From the NCBI GenBank assembly GCA_013398275.1, contig VZSE01006161.1:1-64000 (forward strand): 64,000 nucleotides of DNA. Direction: 5' to 3'. Below, in pieces: positions 1 through 10,632 of this stretch. The stretch's first letter is position 1. Each line of letters opens with the position of its first letter. The notes beneath the pieces were generated by a model. The model worked only from the letters and a program-made list of their open reading frames with translations, was not told the origin of the DNA and ran no database searches. A program made the position numbers and the translations under genes. The DNA is from Promerops cafer (taxonomy: Eukaryota; Chordata; Aves; Passeriformes; Nectariniidae).

Positions 1-333
1 ACTCAGTGAGCAGGGCTGGGGCAGGGAGGCATCCAGCTGCTGAGGGAGCCTGTGGGAGAGCTGGAGAGGGACACACAGCACCCTGGAGTGACAGGGGAAA
101 GGGGAATGGCTTCACACAGAGCAGGGTTAGGTGGGATACTGGAAGGAATTGTTCCCTGGCACAGGGTGCCCAGAGCAGCTGGGGCTGCCCCTGGATCCCT
201 GGCAGTGCCCAAGGCCAGGCTGGATGGGGCTTGGAGCAGCCTGGGACAGTGGGAGGTGTCCCTGCCATGGCAGGGGTGGCACTGGGTGGGATTTAAGGTT
301 CCTTCACACCCAAACTATTCCATGGTTCTATGA
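1..333 (+). mobile_element. CR1 LINE, 3' end, sense orientation
   Basis: The copy contains the conserved CR1 3' segment (cctggcacagggtgcccag, 157-175; ccctgccatggcagggg, 260-276) and ends in a CATGGTTCTATGA-type tail at 320-332. The left end may continue outside the window. It includes only the region near the end of ORF2 and the 3' UTR, as expected for a 5'-truncated LINE. Confidence 0.9.
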
Positions 334-1717
334 AAATGCAGGAAGATGAAATGAGGAAGCTGCCTTGGAGAGGTAGGGACAATGTCATAACCCTCACCAG
401 CTCTGTGGCATGAGCCAGGGAGGGTTTGGAAGGGTGCAGGGATTTGGGAAAGGCTGTTGGTTACAAACCCACTGGGGAGGTGCAGGAGCTGTGCAGATTT
501 GTCTGTCTGTGTTGAAGTGCAGGTGACAAAGTGGCTCTGCCTCAGTTCCAGGGTTCAGTTTGTGCAGACCTGAGGAATGAGGAGATTATTCCCACGTGAT
601 GGATTGAGAGTGGATCCATGAAACACAGCACTGTGTTTTCCTGAATGGAGAGTCCCTCTCCTCCCAGGGCAAGCTTTGGAAAAATGTGTCTCAGGCTGTT
701 GTAACACTCCAGCTGAAGGGATGGCAGCTCTGAAATGTGCTCCAGCCCTGCCAGGCTTCAGGGGTGGGATGAACCCAAAACAAGAGCAGGAGGGGAGGGA
801 AGAGCTGGCTGGGGGTGGCAGCTGGGGCTGCTCTGTGTGCACAGCTCAGAGGTTTTCCCTTCACAGCCCCCAAATATCACAGTGATGCTCTGATCAGGAG
901 TGGTCTCTGGCCAGGTGGGTCGGATCCACCTGGATCCTGACCTGGCTTGTCTGGAGGAGCCTTGTCCTCAGGCACAGAGCAGCTGCATGTGTGCAGATCC
1001 CTGCCTGGTGGGAATCCTGAACCCAAACAACTCTGCTTTGGTCACTGACATAATCCCTGGAAGCTGAAATTAGCTCTGTTCCCATTCACACAGAGACTTC
1101 TTGTTATTCCTTTGGCTGCCTTGTCCCAGGCAGCACATTCAGCCCTCAGTGGAGGAATTAGTTTAGTTTGGAGCCAGTTTATTCTGGGCAGGAGTCAGGG
1201 CTTTGACAAATAAACAGTTACTTGAATCAAATTCAAGCTGCTGGACTTGTTAAAGGAGGGCTGGGCCATGCAGAAGGCAAAGCTGAGGAATCCAAAAGCT
1301 TTTGCAGGTGAGGTGGGAGCAGTGTGGTGCTGGCAGCTCCTGCTGGAGCCTCTGGAGGGTGATAAAAGTGGATCAACACTACTGGGATAAACCTTTCTCA
1401 GCCAGTAAATACAAAAGTGAAGAAAGCAAAAACTCTTTTATTAAACTAAAGTGGTGCAGTTGGGAGATACAGGAAAGCTTTGGCACAGGGAGTGTCCCCT
1501 GTGATTGTGACACCACCCTGGGAGCTTGCTGGGCTTCAAAACCTGTCACTTGAGGTGATTGAGGAACCTGGCCCCCCAGTATGACATTTAAAAATCTGGT
1601 AACACCTTCTGCTCTGTTGTGCTCACAGAATGGGGTTTGAGCCTGTGTCAGGCACTTAGGGGGTGGTTAAGGACAAGCTGGGGCAGAGCCACGTGGGGAG
1701 GGACAGCTTTGGTTTGG
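334..1717. other. Intron, no feature recognised
   Basis: Mostly unique, moderately GC-rich sequence with an AT-rich patch near 1195-1250. Short open frames here have no recognisable protein features. I see no repeat or RNA gene. Confidence 0.6.
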
Positions 1718-1978
1718 GGAAGGTGTTTGATGGCAGGGGAGGTTTGGTTGGTTTTTGGAAGGTGTTTGATGGCAGGGGAGGTGAGGGTTGGTTGGTTGGT
1801 TTTTGGAAGGCGTTTAATGTTGGTTTTTGGAAGGTGTTTGATGGCAGGGGAGGTTTGGTTGGGTTTTGGAAGGTGTTTGATGGCAGGGGAGGTTTGGTTG
1901 GGTTTTGGAAGGTGTTTGATGGCAGGGGAGGGGAGGTTTGGTTGGTTTTTGGAAGGTGTTTGATGGCAGGGGAGGTGA
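1718..1978. repeat. 39-bp minisatellite, about six to seven units
   Basis: GTGTTTGATGGCAGGGGAGG starts at 1723, 1762, 1834, 1873, 1912 and 1956. Typical spacing is 39 bp; one diverged half unit (GCGTTTAATG) lies near 1811 and one unit is longer. The + strand is rich in G runs and GGTT. It gives open frames on both strands that are translations of the repeat and not genes. Confidence 0.93.
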
Positions 1979-4469
1979 GAAGGCAGAGAGTGGCAAGCTG
2001 AGGAGTTTCTGAGCTGAGAAAACTCCTGTAGGGAGCTGGAGGGTTGGGTGATCATGAAGAGATGGAGTGGGGAGGTCAGGACCTACACCAGGAGGATTTT
2101 GGTTCTTTAGGATGTCTTTCCACAGGCTCCCCAGTATGAACCAGCTTAGGGGTTACCAATGAGCCAGGAGTAAATGGGGTCACAGGGATGCTGGACACTT
2201 CCACCCAGCTCCACATCTCACATTGCTTTTCCTTGCTTTGGGGCTGAGAACCAGAGGTGCTGCCTGGGGCTGGATCTGCTGCTGATCTGCAGCTGTAGAA
2301 GTGAAGGGTTTGCTCTGGGGGTTGGCTCCTGCTGGCCAGCAGGTCCTGTTAGGTTCTTCTGGTGCTTGTTTTATCTTAAAAAATGTAGGGATGGTGCTAA
2401 AATCTGGGCAGGGCATTGAGCATCACATCTCTGCATTTCAGCTGATTGCAAACACTGGCAGGAGGAGCTGGGAGCTGGGACAGGTTTTTATCTGGGGTTC
2501 CTACAACTGTGGTGCAGCCCTGGAGCAGGGGATGCCCCATTATCCCCATGGCATCCACAGCCAGGTAATCCCAGGGGTCTGCCTGCTCAGCCCTGAGCCC
2601 TGCTGAGTGGAAGGAACATGAAAGAGAGATCAGAGCAGGGTTCTGGAGACACCTGGACTTTGTTAAAGGCACCTGAAATGTGGATTTTGCTGCTGAGGCC
2701 CTGGGGGTTTGAGGGAGCCGGGGGGAAGGACACAGCCCTGAGACACCCAGGAACCTCCCAGCCATGCTAAGTGTTAAAGCACTGAAATAACATTGCTAGC
2801 AGGCACTGGGGGAGGATTAGGAGGAAGATAAATGGGCAGTGTCCCCAACAGGAAGCTAATGACACGTGCCATTGTGTACCCACACACAGAGCAGAAATAA
2901 TGACTGCAGTTATTTCTTTGTCACAGAATGCTCTGGAAATCCTGCACTTTGTAGCAATGTTTGCATGGAAGGGATACCAGTGCAGTGCTCCATGTAATTA
3001 TGCATGGGATTAGAGGAAATTTGGAAATTACAGCATACAGGGCTACATTAGTTTTTAAGAGATGCGTTAGGATAAAAGGGTGGGAGTGAAGTGAAGCAGT
3101 TTATTCCCTAGTTTTGGGTTTACTCTTGGTGCATGGGGGCTGTGGCAGCCCCAGGAGGAATTCCCTGCCCACCAGAGCTGCTCCAGCCCTGTGAGCCCAG
3201 AGGTGACCAAAGACATTTAGTGGGGACTGGAGACAGAATATGGGAATGTTTTGGGGCAATTTTCTCTCATGGCTAATTCCCAGATATGATTATTCAGGCA
3301 GAGAGCTGATGACCTCTTTGAAATGAAATTCATCTAAAATATGGCCCAGTCTCAAACTGGCTCCAGGCTCCTGCTTTATCCAGTAATATCCTGCAAGAAA
3401 TAGCCTCCCTTAATCCCTGGGAGAAATGCTGCTGTAACACTGGGGTCTGCAACACATCTGCTGTTGTATTTTTGTCACATTAACATTTAAAATGCTGATA
3501 CACCAAAGATCCCCCCAGTCTCAGCACTAGCTGGGCCTGGTTTCACAGCCAGGCTTTCCTTGGCAGACTCTGCCTACCTCTGTGCAGGAGATAAAATTGT
3601 GATTACAGGGTAATGGATCATGTCTGAATTAGCTCTCCCAGAAGGGGCAGACAGAAAGTGACATTTTAAATGGTCATCACAGAGATCCTGACCTCCAGCA
3701 GAGTGAGCTCCTGCAGAGCTGGTGGGATTTCCTGGTGCTGAGGTGTGTTAGGAGGGGATCTGTGCCTGCATTCCATGCCTGGATGGGCTTTGCTGTGGAG
3801 AGGTAGCCTGGCTTTATCCAGATATTAATGATAGGCATTGATCAGAGTTTGCAGAAAATCTGTGAGGCCACAAGAAATGGGAGAAAGCCAATGCTTTCAG
3901 AGTCCTGTGGGAAATCCAAGTGAGATGTTTGGAGATGCTGTGAAACAGCAGATTGATGACCTGGTCTTGGGGTATCCCATGGTGGGATCCAGCTTTTTAG
4001 CATCTTCAGGAATGATTTATTTCCCACTGACAGAACATGAGCTTTTTTGAGGTTCATTGAGGTCTGGAGCCTGTTGTTTCACTGGTGTGAACCCCAGAGC
4101 CAGCAGCTCCTCCTGCCTGACTTGGCTTGGTCAAATCAGCTTTTGGTTTTGGTCACATCAGCTTTGGTCAAAAAGCTGCTGAAATCTGGGAGATTTATGG
4201 CTCCACGTGCTGATGGTGCTTCAGGGGCAGCCCCAGGATTTGTAATTACAGGTGTGAGATACTGATGGCTCCAGGGGTCTGGTCCAGGAAAACAGTGCAA
4301 TGCTCTCCTGCCCCTGGGTCTCATCCAGGAGCTTTGTGAGCAAGCCTTGAGCAGCCCTGGGGCTCAGGGACACTCACCTGAGCGTGGAAGGGGGGCTGGA
4401 CACTCTCCTCTGCTGGCAGGAGCTGTGAAACCTGGAGCTTTGCTGTGTGGGTCCTGCTGTCACTGAAAT
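1979..4469. other. Intron with AT-rich blocks, no gene recognised
   Basis: Blocks at about 2770-3080 and 3280-3520 are AT-rich, not low-complexity, and free of CR1, so they could hold conserved non-coding sequence. Nothing in them can be named. The rest is ordinary intron. Confidence 0.5.
4129..4176. repeat. Short imperfect tandem repeat
   Basis: GGTCAAATCAGCTTT at 4129-4143 recurs as GGTCACATCAGCTTT at 4151-4165, followed by GGTCAAAAAGC. Two and a half units of about 15-22 bp. Confidence 0.6.
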
Positions 4470-4612
4470 CACAGAGCCATTGAGGGTGGAAAAGCTCTCC
4501 AGGAGCCTCCAGTCCAGCCCCTGACCAGGCACCGCCGTGCCCAGCAAACCACATTGTGAGATCTGCTCCTTTTTTGAGCTCTTCAGGGGTGGTGACTCCA
4601 GCACCCCTGGAT
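4470..4612 (-). mobile_element. Old CR1 LINE fragment, antisense
   Basis: Reading left to right it shows the reversed CR1 end: a cacagagccattgagggtgg tail, then gtccagcccctgaccaggca and ggtggtgactccagcacccc. These match the antisense of the older CR1 3' consensus with many changes. It is clearly more diverged than the gcagctggggctgcccc-type copies in this window. Confidence 0.7.
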
Positions 4613-6140
4613 AGATTGGATTATTTACAATATACTGCATTTCCTGGCTTTCTCTTTGCATTTCCCACACGTGGCTGTGCAGAGCAGTGGAGGCAGAGGC
4701 TGAATGGCTCCTACGTAGCAGCAACCCCCATAAGGTGCTGGGGCTGGAGGAGCCCTCAGGTGGCTCCAGAGATGACAAGAAGCCTCTCTCCAAGCCTGCC
4801 AGGCACGGATGCAGCTGGGAGCCAGCTTTTAAGGTGAACTGGTCTTTGGACAGGGATACGCTGCAGATGTTTTATGTGGCACTTCATCTTTACTGATGCT
4901 GGAAGACAAAAGCTCATTTAATTAGAATTAAGATCATTGTGAGGAGGAAATGGGGTTTGAGAGTTATGGATTGTGAAAGAATAGAAGGGCTGATAGGTTT
5001 GGGGGTTTTTTATAAAGCTGAAAATAATGTTAATTAACCCACCCAATTACCTGCTGTCTGAGCCTCACAAATGTTAATGAATTTGCTCTTGCAATGTACT
5101 TAGGAAAGAGAAAAATTCATCCCAGGTGTGGGAATGATGCAGGGGTGGAGATGGGAAAAACAGAGAGGTTTTAGGTTATTGAATATGGCCCAGGAGTGGA
5201 GAGAAGGTTCTGCTGCTAACAAGGTATTTGTGTTTAATTAAAGTGTTCCTCAGTCACAGAGCTCAGGTGATGCTGAGCTGCCCCTCTCTGGTGGCTGGGC
5301 TTTCATTTGGGGTAGGACCTTAGGGATTTGTGGTGGGATCATTATTATATTTATTTATTCATTCCAGAAACCACTAACTCTTGATTCTTCTGTGGGGCTT
5401 CTTGCAGCCATCATCCCATTATGGTGTTCAAAAGCCCAAAGACTTGGTGCTTTCTTTATTTTAATTAAATAAATGCTGTTTCTTTCCTCTTTTAGTCCAA
5501 CCTCTAAGACTTCTTTCAGGCCACTGTAACAGCCTGAAACTTCTGTGCACAGAGGATTTGCACAAACTCTGAAATAGCCAGAGGAACAGAGCTCTTGGGA
5601 ATAACCTCTACTGCCATAAAATGGTGGAAAAGGATCTCCATGCCTGGGATAAGATGTTCCTGTAGCACATCCCCACCCTTGCAGGGTTAGCAAGGTGCAC
5701 ATCAGACCCTCAATAACAGATTTAGAGAGGTTTGCTTAAACTCTTACAAACAATTCCACCACCACGGGAGTGCTGAAGGTGGCAGGAGGCAGCTCAGGGA
5801 TGGTGCAAACTCTTGGACACAGGTGTGAGGAAAAGGCAGAGTTTTAAGGATATTTCCTTAAAATTTCTGTTGGTTTGTTTTGAAAAAATCTTGAGGCATT
5901 TGTACAAAATGCTGAATATTTTTAAAAATTGGTTCTTTCTGCCTTTACCATCTCCAAATGGCAGGAAGATTCCTGATTCTGTGTGAAGATGGTTTAAAAT
6001 GTTCTCACTCTTCTGTCATTTGGAAGTTGAGGGGAAGATTTCCATAGGAGCAAAATGGGGGGTGGTGAAATGAGAATTTGTTTTTGGAAACCTCACCTGG
6101 AATGTGTGAGAAGATGCTGGTGACAGGTGTTTGCTTAGAG
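4613..6140. other. AT-rich intron, no feature recognised
   Basis: AT-rich stretches lie at 4900-5110, 5335-5500 and 5850-5960. No CR1, LTR, tandem array or coding signal was seen. Confidence 0.5.
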
Positions 6141-6171
6141 GGATGGGATGGGGATGGGGATGGGGATGGGT
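6141..6171. repeat. GGGGAT hexamer microsatellite
   Basis: About five units of GGGGAT/GGGAT in a row. The four or more closely spaced G runs could form a G-quadruplex on the + strand. Confidence 0.85.
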
Positions 6172-6499
6172 AGGAATGTCCCAACAGCTGCAGAAGGCTC
6201 ATGGAGCTCTTCAGTGGCTACATATAAAACTTAAACAGATAAAATTTAAATGAAATGGGAAGATTAAAATGCTGGCACTGGTGATCCGTCCCAGGCTCTG
6301 AAGCCCCTCTCCTTGAGCAGGTCAAGGAGACCAAAGCTCTGTGTTGGCCACCCAAATGCTTCATCTCCCTCAAAGTCTAGTTCTCCTCCATCCCTGCACT
6401 GGCTGCAGTTCCATGGCAGGGCTCAGCATCATTTCCAGCAAAATCCCTGGAGCCCCAAAGGTCTTTGGGCCAGACCCTGGTCCAGCATGGGAACAACAT

Positions 6500-6640
6500 G
6501 GATTTGTCCAAGGCCAGGCTGGACAGGGATAGAGGAGCCTGGAGCAGCCTGGGATAGTGGAAGGTGTCCCTGCCATGGCAGGGGTGGAAGAGGATGGGCT
6601 TTAAGGTCCCTCCCAACTCAAACCCTTCTGGGATTCTGTG
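6500..6640 (+). mobile_element. CR1 LINE 3' fragment, sense
   Basis: Contains aaggccaggctggacaggg, ggaaggtgtccctgccatgg and a tail ending ctgggattctgtgg. Strongly 5'-truncated, only about 140 bp remain. Confidence 0.88.
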
Positions 6641-6849
6641 GCTCTTCCCCAGGCAGGGTTTGGTTGGTTCTTCTGGAAAGAGCTGCTGCAAACCTCTTGT
6701 TATGCAAACACCTCAACAAATCAGACCCATCCATCCCTAGCTCCTGGAGACTTGTGCTTCCAGGGGTGTGAAGCTGAAACCTAAGGTTTGATCACTCCTG
6801 GCTGGCATGGGTAATGAAGGTTTCTGAAAACTTGAAAACAAATAACAGA

Positions 6850-6975
6850 AGAATCTCAGAATCACATAATATTTTGGGTTGGAAGGGACCTTAAAGGTCA
6901 TCTCATTCCACCCCCTGCCAGGGACACCTTCCACTATCTCAGGCTGCTCCAAGCCCTGTCCAACCTGGCCTTGTA
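6850..6975 (-). mobile_element. CR1 LINE 3' fragment, antisense
   Basis: Starts with the reversed tail (cagaatcacataatattttg), then ttggaagggaccttaaaggt and ccagggacaccttccactat, and stops at the ctggccttg segment. It lies about 210 bp from the sense copy at 6500-6640, so the two form an imperfect inverted pair. Confidence 0.88.
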
Positions 6976-8062
6976 GAGAAGAAATGAAGGGATTTTTTTT
7001 GTTTAATTAGTGTCAGTCTTGTTTGGGCTCGGAATGTAGGAGAGGGAAGATTTAGGTCAGAATCACGACCTCAATAACTTTGTCATCCAGCTCCAGATTA
7101 AATTAAAACCCATCAAGTGCTTTACCAGCTTCTAAAGTACTCCAGCAAGAACCTCTTCAGTCTTCTCAGTTAGGGTTTTCCTTTTAGTGCTGAGGGCTTT
7201 TGGGGATGATTTGAGGCCACATAGTAAAAATTTTAATTGACTTTCTCAATTTTTATGGTAACGGTACTGGGAGGAGTGATCCTGAGCTGGCTGCACAAAG
7301 TGACTTTCACTCCCTGGTGTGCTAATTTGAAGCTCTTAAACTTCCCAGAGATTCCCTGTGGTGTGAGAAAGCTGCCATGGACATGTTGGAGCTCAGGTTT
7401 CTTCTGTTGGGCCTCTTTATGAGGAATTCTTCATCTGCTGGTTTTTAATGTCACCTAATTTAGTGCCAAGTGTAAAAGAAGGCTCTGTAATAATTTGTGA
7501 TGGTGTCAGGCTTTACAAGATGAGCAGATTGATGTCACTGCCTGGAGAGCCTCTGCTGAGGGTGCACCTGAGGTTTGTGCACCTGGAGCTGGCTGGCAGC
7601 AGCCCATGGATGAGCAAGCTCTCTCTGGATGTCAGTGCTGGGTCTTGTTTCAGGTCTCTGTATTCTTGGAAGATTCTCCTCAGGATTGGCATCTAGAGCA
7701 GAAGATCCAAACCTTGCTGAAACCTGGCAAGGTCCCCACCAAGCCCCAGGGTTTGGGAGAGGGCCCAAAGTTGTGGGATTCTTCTGTGAACTAGGGAGAA
7801 GCTTTTGGAGTGGAGGATCTGTGTTTGTGCAACTTCCCAGTGTCAGGGGCAGAGTTGTCATCAGAGCCACCACGGTGTTGTCACAGGGACACAGCAGAGG
7901 GACCTGGATGGGCTCGTGCCTGGCTGCTTTGGCCAAGTGACCTTGAAAAAGCAGTGTTTGAGCCCTCTTTGGGTGGGACGTTTGGGGCATGGAGTGGGAT
8001 TTGGGTTCAGTATCAAATACCTGCCCCAGGGAAGGCTGTGCCTTTCCTGGAACGGGGCAGAT
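6976..8062. other. Intron, no feature recognised
   Basis: Mixed composition, with an AT-rich part at 7000-7260. No repeat family, RNA gene or coding signal could be identified. Confidence 0.55.
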
Positions 8063-8208
8063 CCAGCCTTGGGTGGGACTTGTCCCCAAAACATTTCCCT
8101 GCTTTGCCTGAGAAAGGGCTCTCTGGAGTCAGGAAAGTAATGTGGGGGTTCTTTGGCTGTTTCAGTGATTCTTGGGTGAAAATAAATGCAGGCAGTCTTT
8201 CTTTGCTT
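8063..8208. repeat. Left copy of a perfect 146-bp direct duplication
   Basis: Identical by eye to 8259-8404 (offset 196). It ends immediately before the N at 8209. See the right copy and the finding on assembly. Confidence 0.97.
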
Positions 8209-8209
8209 N
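8209..8209. other. Unresolved base (N), the only one in the window
   Basis: The N sits exactly at the right edge of the left duplicate and before the 49-bp unique spacer 8210-8258. Its position at a duplication breakpoint suggests a join between contigs or a base left unresolved by a local assembly problem. Confidence 0.95.
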
Positions 8210-8258
8210 CTGAGCCTGCAGGCCAGCTTGGTGCACATGGACCCCCCTGCAGCCCTGC

Positions 8259-8404
8259 CCAGCCTTGGGTGGGACTTGTCCCCAAAACATTTCCCTGCTT
8301 TGCCTGAGAAAGGGCTCTCTGGAGTCAGGAAAGTAATGTGGGGGTTCTTTGGCTGTTTCAGTGATTCTTGGGTGAAAATAAATGCAGGCAGTCTTTCTTT
8401 GCTT
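8259..8404. repeat. Right copy of a perfect 146-bp direct duplication
   Basis: Same as 8063-8208 with no difference seen. Its right half (from about 8354) continues without a break into the CR1-like sequence, and a diverged relative of that half occurs at 47216-47270. The right copy therefore looks like the original context. Confidence 0.97.
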
Positions 8405-8665
8405 TTTGGTGATGGTGCAAATGCTGTCATCGTTCTGGGAATCGTGGGACACTGTTAAAAGGTTTTATGGGTGTGGTTGTCCTGCTCTGCACTGTGGGCA
8501 GTTTGGGGCCGTGTAAGACAGACCCAAAGTTCCTGGAGACCATCCAAAGGAGGGACAGGGAGATGGTGAAGGGCCTGGAGGGATGGGCTGGTTGGGCCTG
8601 TGCAGGGCCAGGAGCTGGATCGATGATCCTGTGGGTCACTTCCAGCTCAGCATATCCTGTGATTC
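8405..8665 (+). mobile_element. CR1 LINE, older subfamily, sense
   Basis: It starts with gatggtgcaaatgctgtcat, which corresponds to the late ORF2 region of CR1 with stops, goes on to ctggagaccatccaaagga, and ends gtcacttccagctcagcata followed by a TGTGATTCTACA tail. ORF2 is broken by stops and deletions; the element is dead. Confidence 0.8.
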
Positions 8666-10179
8666 TACACAACCATCATTCTTGGCCAAATCAAGTGTTA
8701 TTCCTTGAAGTTAAAACTTAAAGTCCTCCTTGAAGCACCAGTCAAGCCCAGCTTGTCCCTGAAGGGCCTTGAAAACTGGGCAGGGACACTGAGCCTCTGG
8801 CTTGTCCCTTGAGGAGAACAGAGTTACAGGCAAGGGAGCAAATTCTCCCTGAAGGGAGCCGTAGTTTATTGGTAGAAAATGTTCATGTAATCCATTTTTA
8901 TGAAGAAAACCACGCTGGCCATACTGGAAGCATTTGCTTTTGTATTTTTAGAGCTTTGCATAAGAGAATTATTTTGATTAAAAAGAAAAAAAAAATTATG
9001 CTCCTGGTTGAAAAAATAAAAAATACTCACACTGACAGAACTTTAATCTGAGCCCAAGTCACAAAACCAGCCTTTATTGATGTCAGAGTTGCTTTAGAAA
9101 TGGAAAGAGTAAACAGGATTTGGCCTTTAATTTGTGAAGGGTTTTGATTTTTCAGAGGCATTAAACAGACAGAAAAGATGAGTATTGAATTATTTAACAA
9201 TTGCTAGGAAAATTAAGCTTCAGAGAGCTTGTTTCCACTGCAGTAATCTTATTAATGAAAACAAAACAATCTGGGGCAGCACCAATATTCGGAGCTCATA
9301 CCCTGCTGCCTGAATTGCTTCCGAGTGGTCCATGAAGTGATTTTGGAAGTCAAAGCCAAGCTGAGCCTTTTCTGTGGTCTGTTCACACTTCCCAGGAGAA
9401 AGCTGCTGTTGATGGATTATCCAAACATATTTTCCCTCTAAATCCAAAGCAGAGGGGAAAAATATGCAAGGAGGAGTTGGGGGAGTTTGGCTCTTTGAAT
9501 TTTTTTTTTTCACTGGCAGATGGCTTTTAAGTGATTTATTGGCCAAAGCCAATCAATTTTCATTAGAAAGCAAGTATTTAATGACTTTGGGGGTGGGGAC
9601 TGAGAACAAAGAAGTGATAATCGAGCCGATGGCACGGGGTGACACAGCAGAGCAGCCCTTCATCTGAGAGACTTCAGAGAGTGTTTGAGAGCCAGCGCTG
9701 AGGGCGATGGTTTCCTTTCATGTGTGCTTTAATTCACTGGCCTCTGCAGTCAGTGGTGCCTAAACAGGCCTAGACTGAATTAAAGGAAAATTGGATCCCT
9801 GCTCTCGTCCTCACGGGCTGCAGCAATCAGTGTGGGGTGCCCTGGGAGCTCCCCCTGGCTCTGCCTTGGAGCACGGGAGGTTTTAACTCCCACTGCCCAG
9901 AGCCCAGGCCTGCTGCTTTGTCCTGGAGAGTCTGAACTGACTCCTCCTGAGGTTCCACCTGGGAATGCTCTCCTGGTGCTTGTGGAGTGTCTGCCCAGGG
10001 GTGTGAGCAGGGGCCTGGCAAACCCAGCCAGCCACAGCCTCCTCCCTTATCCCAGGTTTCCAGCACGGGTTTGGAAATCCGCAGATGGGAAATCTGGGGC
10101 AGAGCAGCTGGCCAGGTCCTGATGGTCCCTGAGAGCCCACCTGCAGAGCTGCCCCAGCCCTGGGCCCAGCACAGGCAGG
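8666..10179. other. Intron; A-rich and T-rich runs, no gene recognised
   Basis: An A-rich run lies at 8980-8995 and a T run near 9499-9510. The block 9640-9745 keeps CpG sites (gccagcgctgagggcgatgg) in otherwise AT-balanced sequence and might be constrained; this is only a hint. Confidence 0.45.
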
Positions 10180-10632
10180 ACCTGGAGCTGCTGGAGGAGC
10201 CCAGAGGAGGCTCCAGGATGAGCAGAGGGATGGAGCAGCTCTGCTGGGAGGAAAGGCTGGGAGAGCTGGGCTTGTTCACCTGGAGAGGAGAAGCTTTGGG
10301 GTGACCTCAGTGTGGCCCTGCAGGGCGTGAAGGAGCTCCAGGAGAGCTGGAGAGTGACTTTGGACAAGGACATGGAGGGACAGGGACAAGGCAGGTGGCA
10401 TTAAACTGAGAGTGGCTTTAGATGGGATACAGGGATGGAATTCCTGTCTGTGAGGGTGGGCAGGCCCTGGCACAGGGTGCCCAGAGCAGCTGGGGCTGCC
10501 CCTGGATCCCTGGCAGTGCCCAAGGCCAGGCTGGACACTGGGGCTGGAGCAGCCTGGGACAGTGGGAGGTGTCTGGAACGAGATGATCTTTCAGGTTCCT
10601 CCCAGCCCAAGCCATTCTGTGATTCCATGACA
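10180..10632 (+). mobile_element. CR1 LINE, about 450 bp, sense
   Basis: Runs from ggagctgctggaggagccca through a segment corresponding to the end of ORF2 (ttgttcacctggagaggaga) to the young 3' consensus and a tail ctgtgattccatgac. One of the longest copies here. Confidence 0.9.

Noticed and set aside
1718..1978. Repetitive G/T-rich array as a telomere-like or centromeric sequence
   Set aside because: The unit is 39 bp with no TTAGGG content and only about six copies; an interstitial minisatellite explains it.
7861..8430. Minus-strand frame containing an unknown residue
   Set aside because: The frame crosses the N and both copies of the duplication, so it depends on a probable assembly error.
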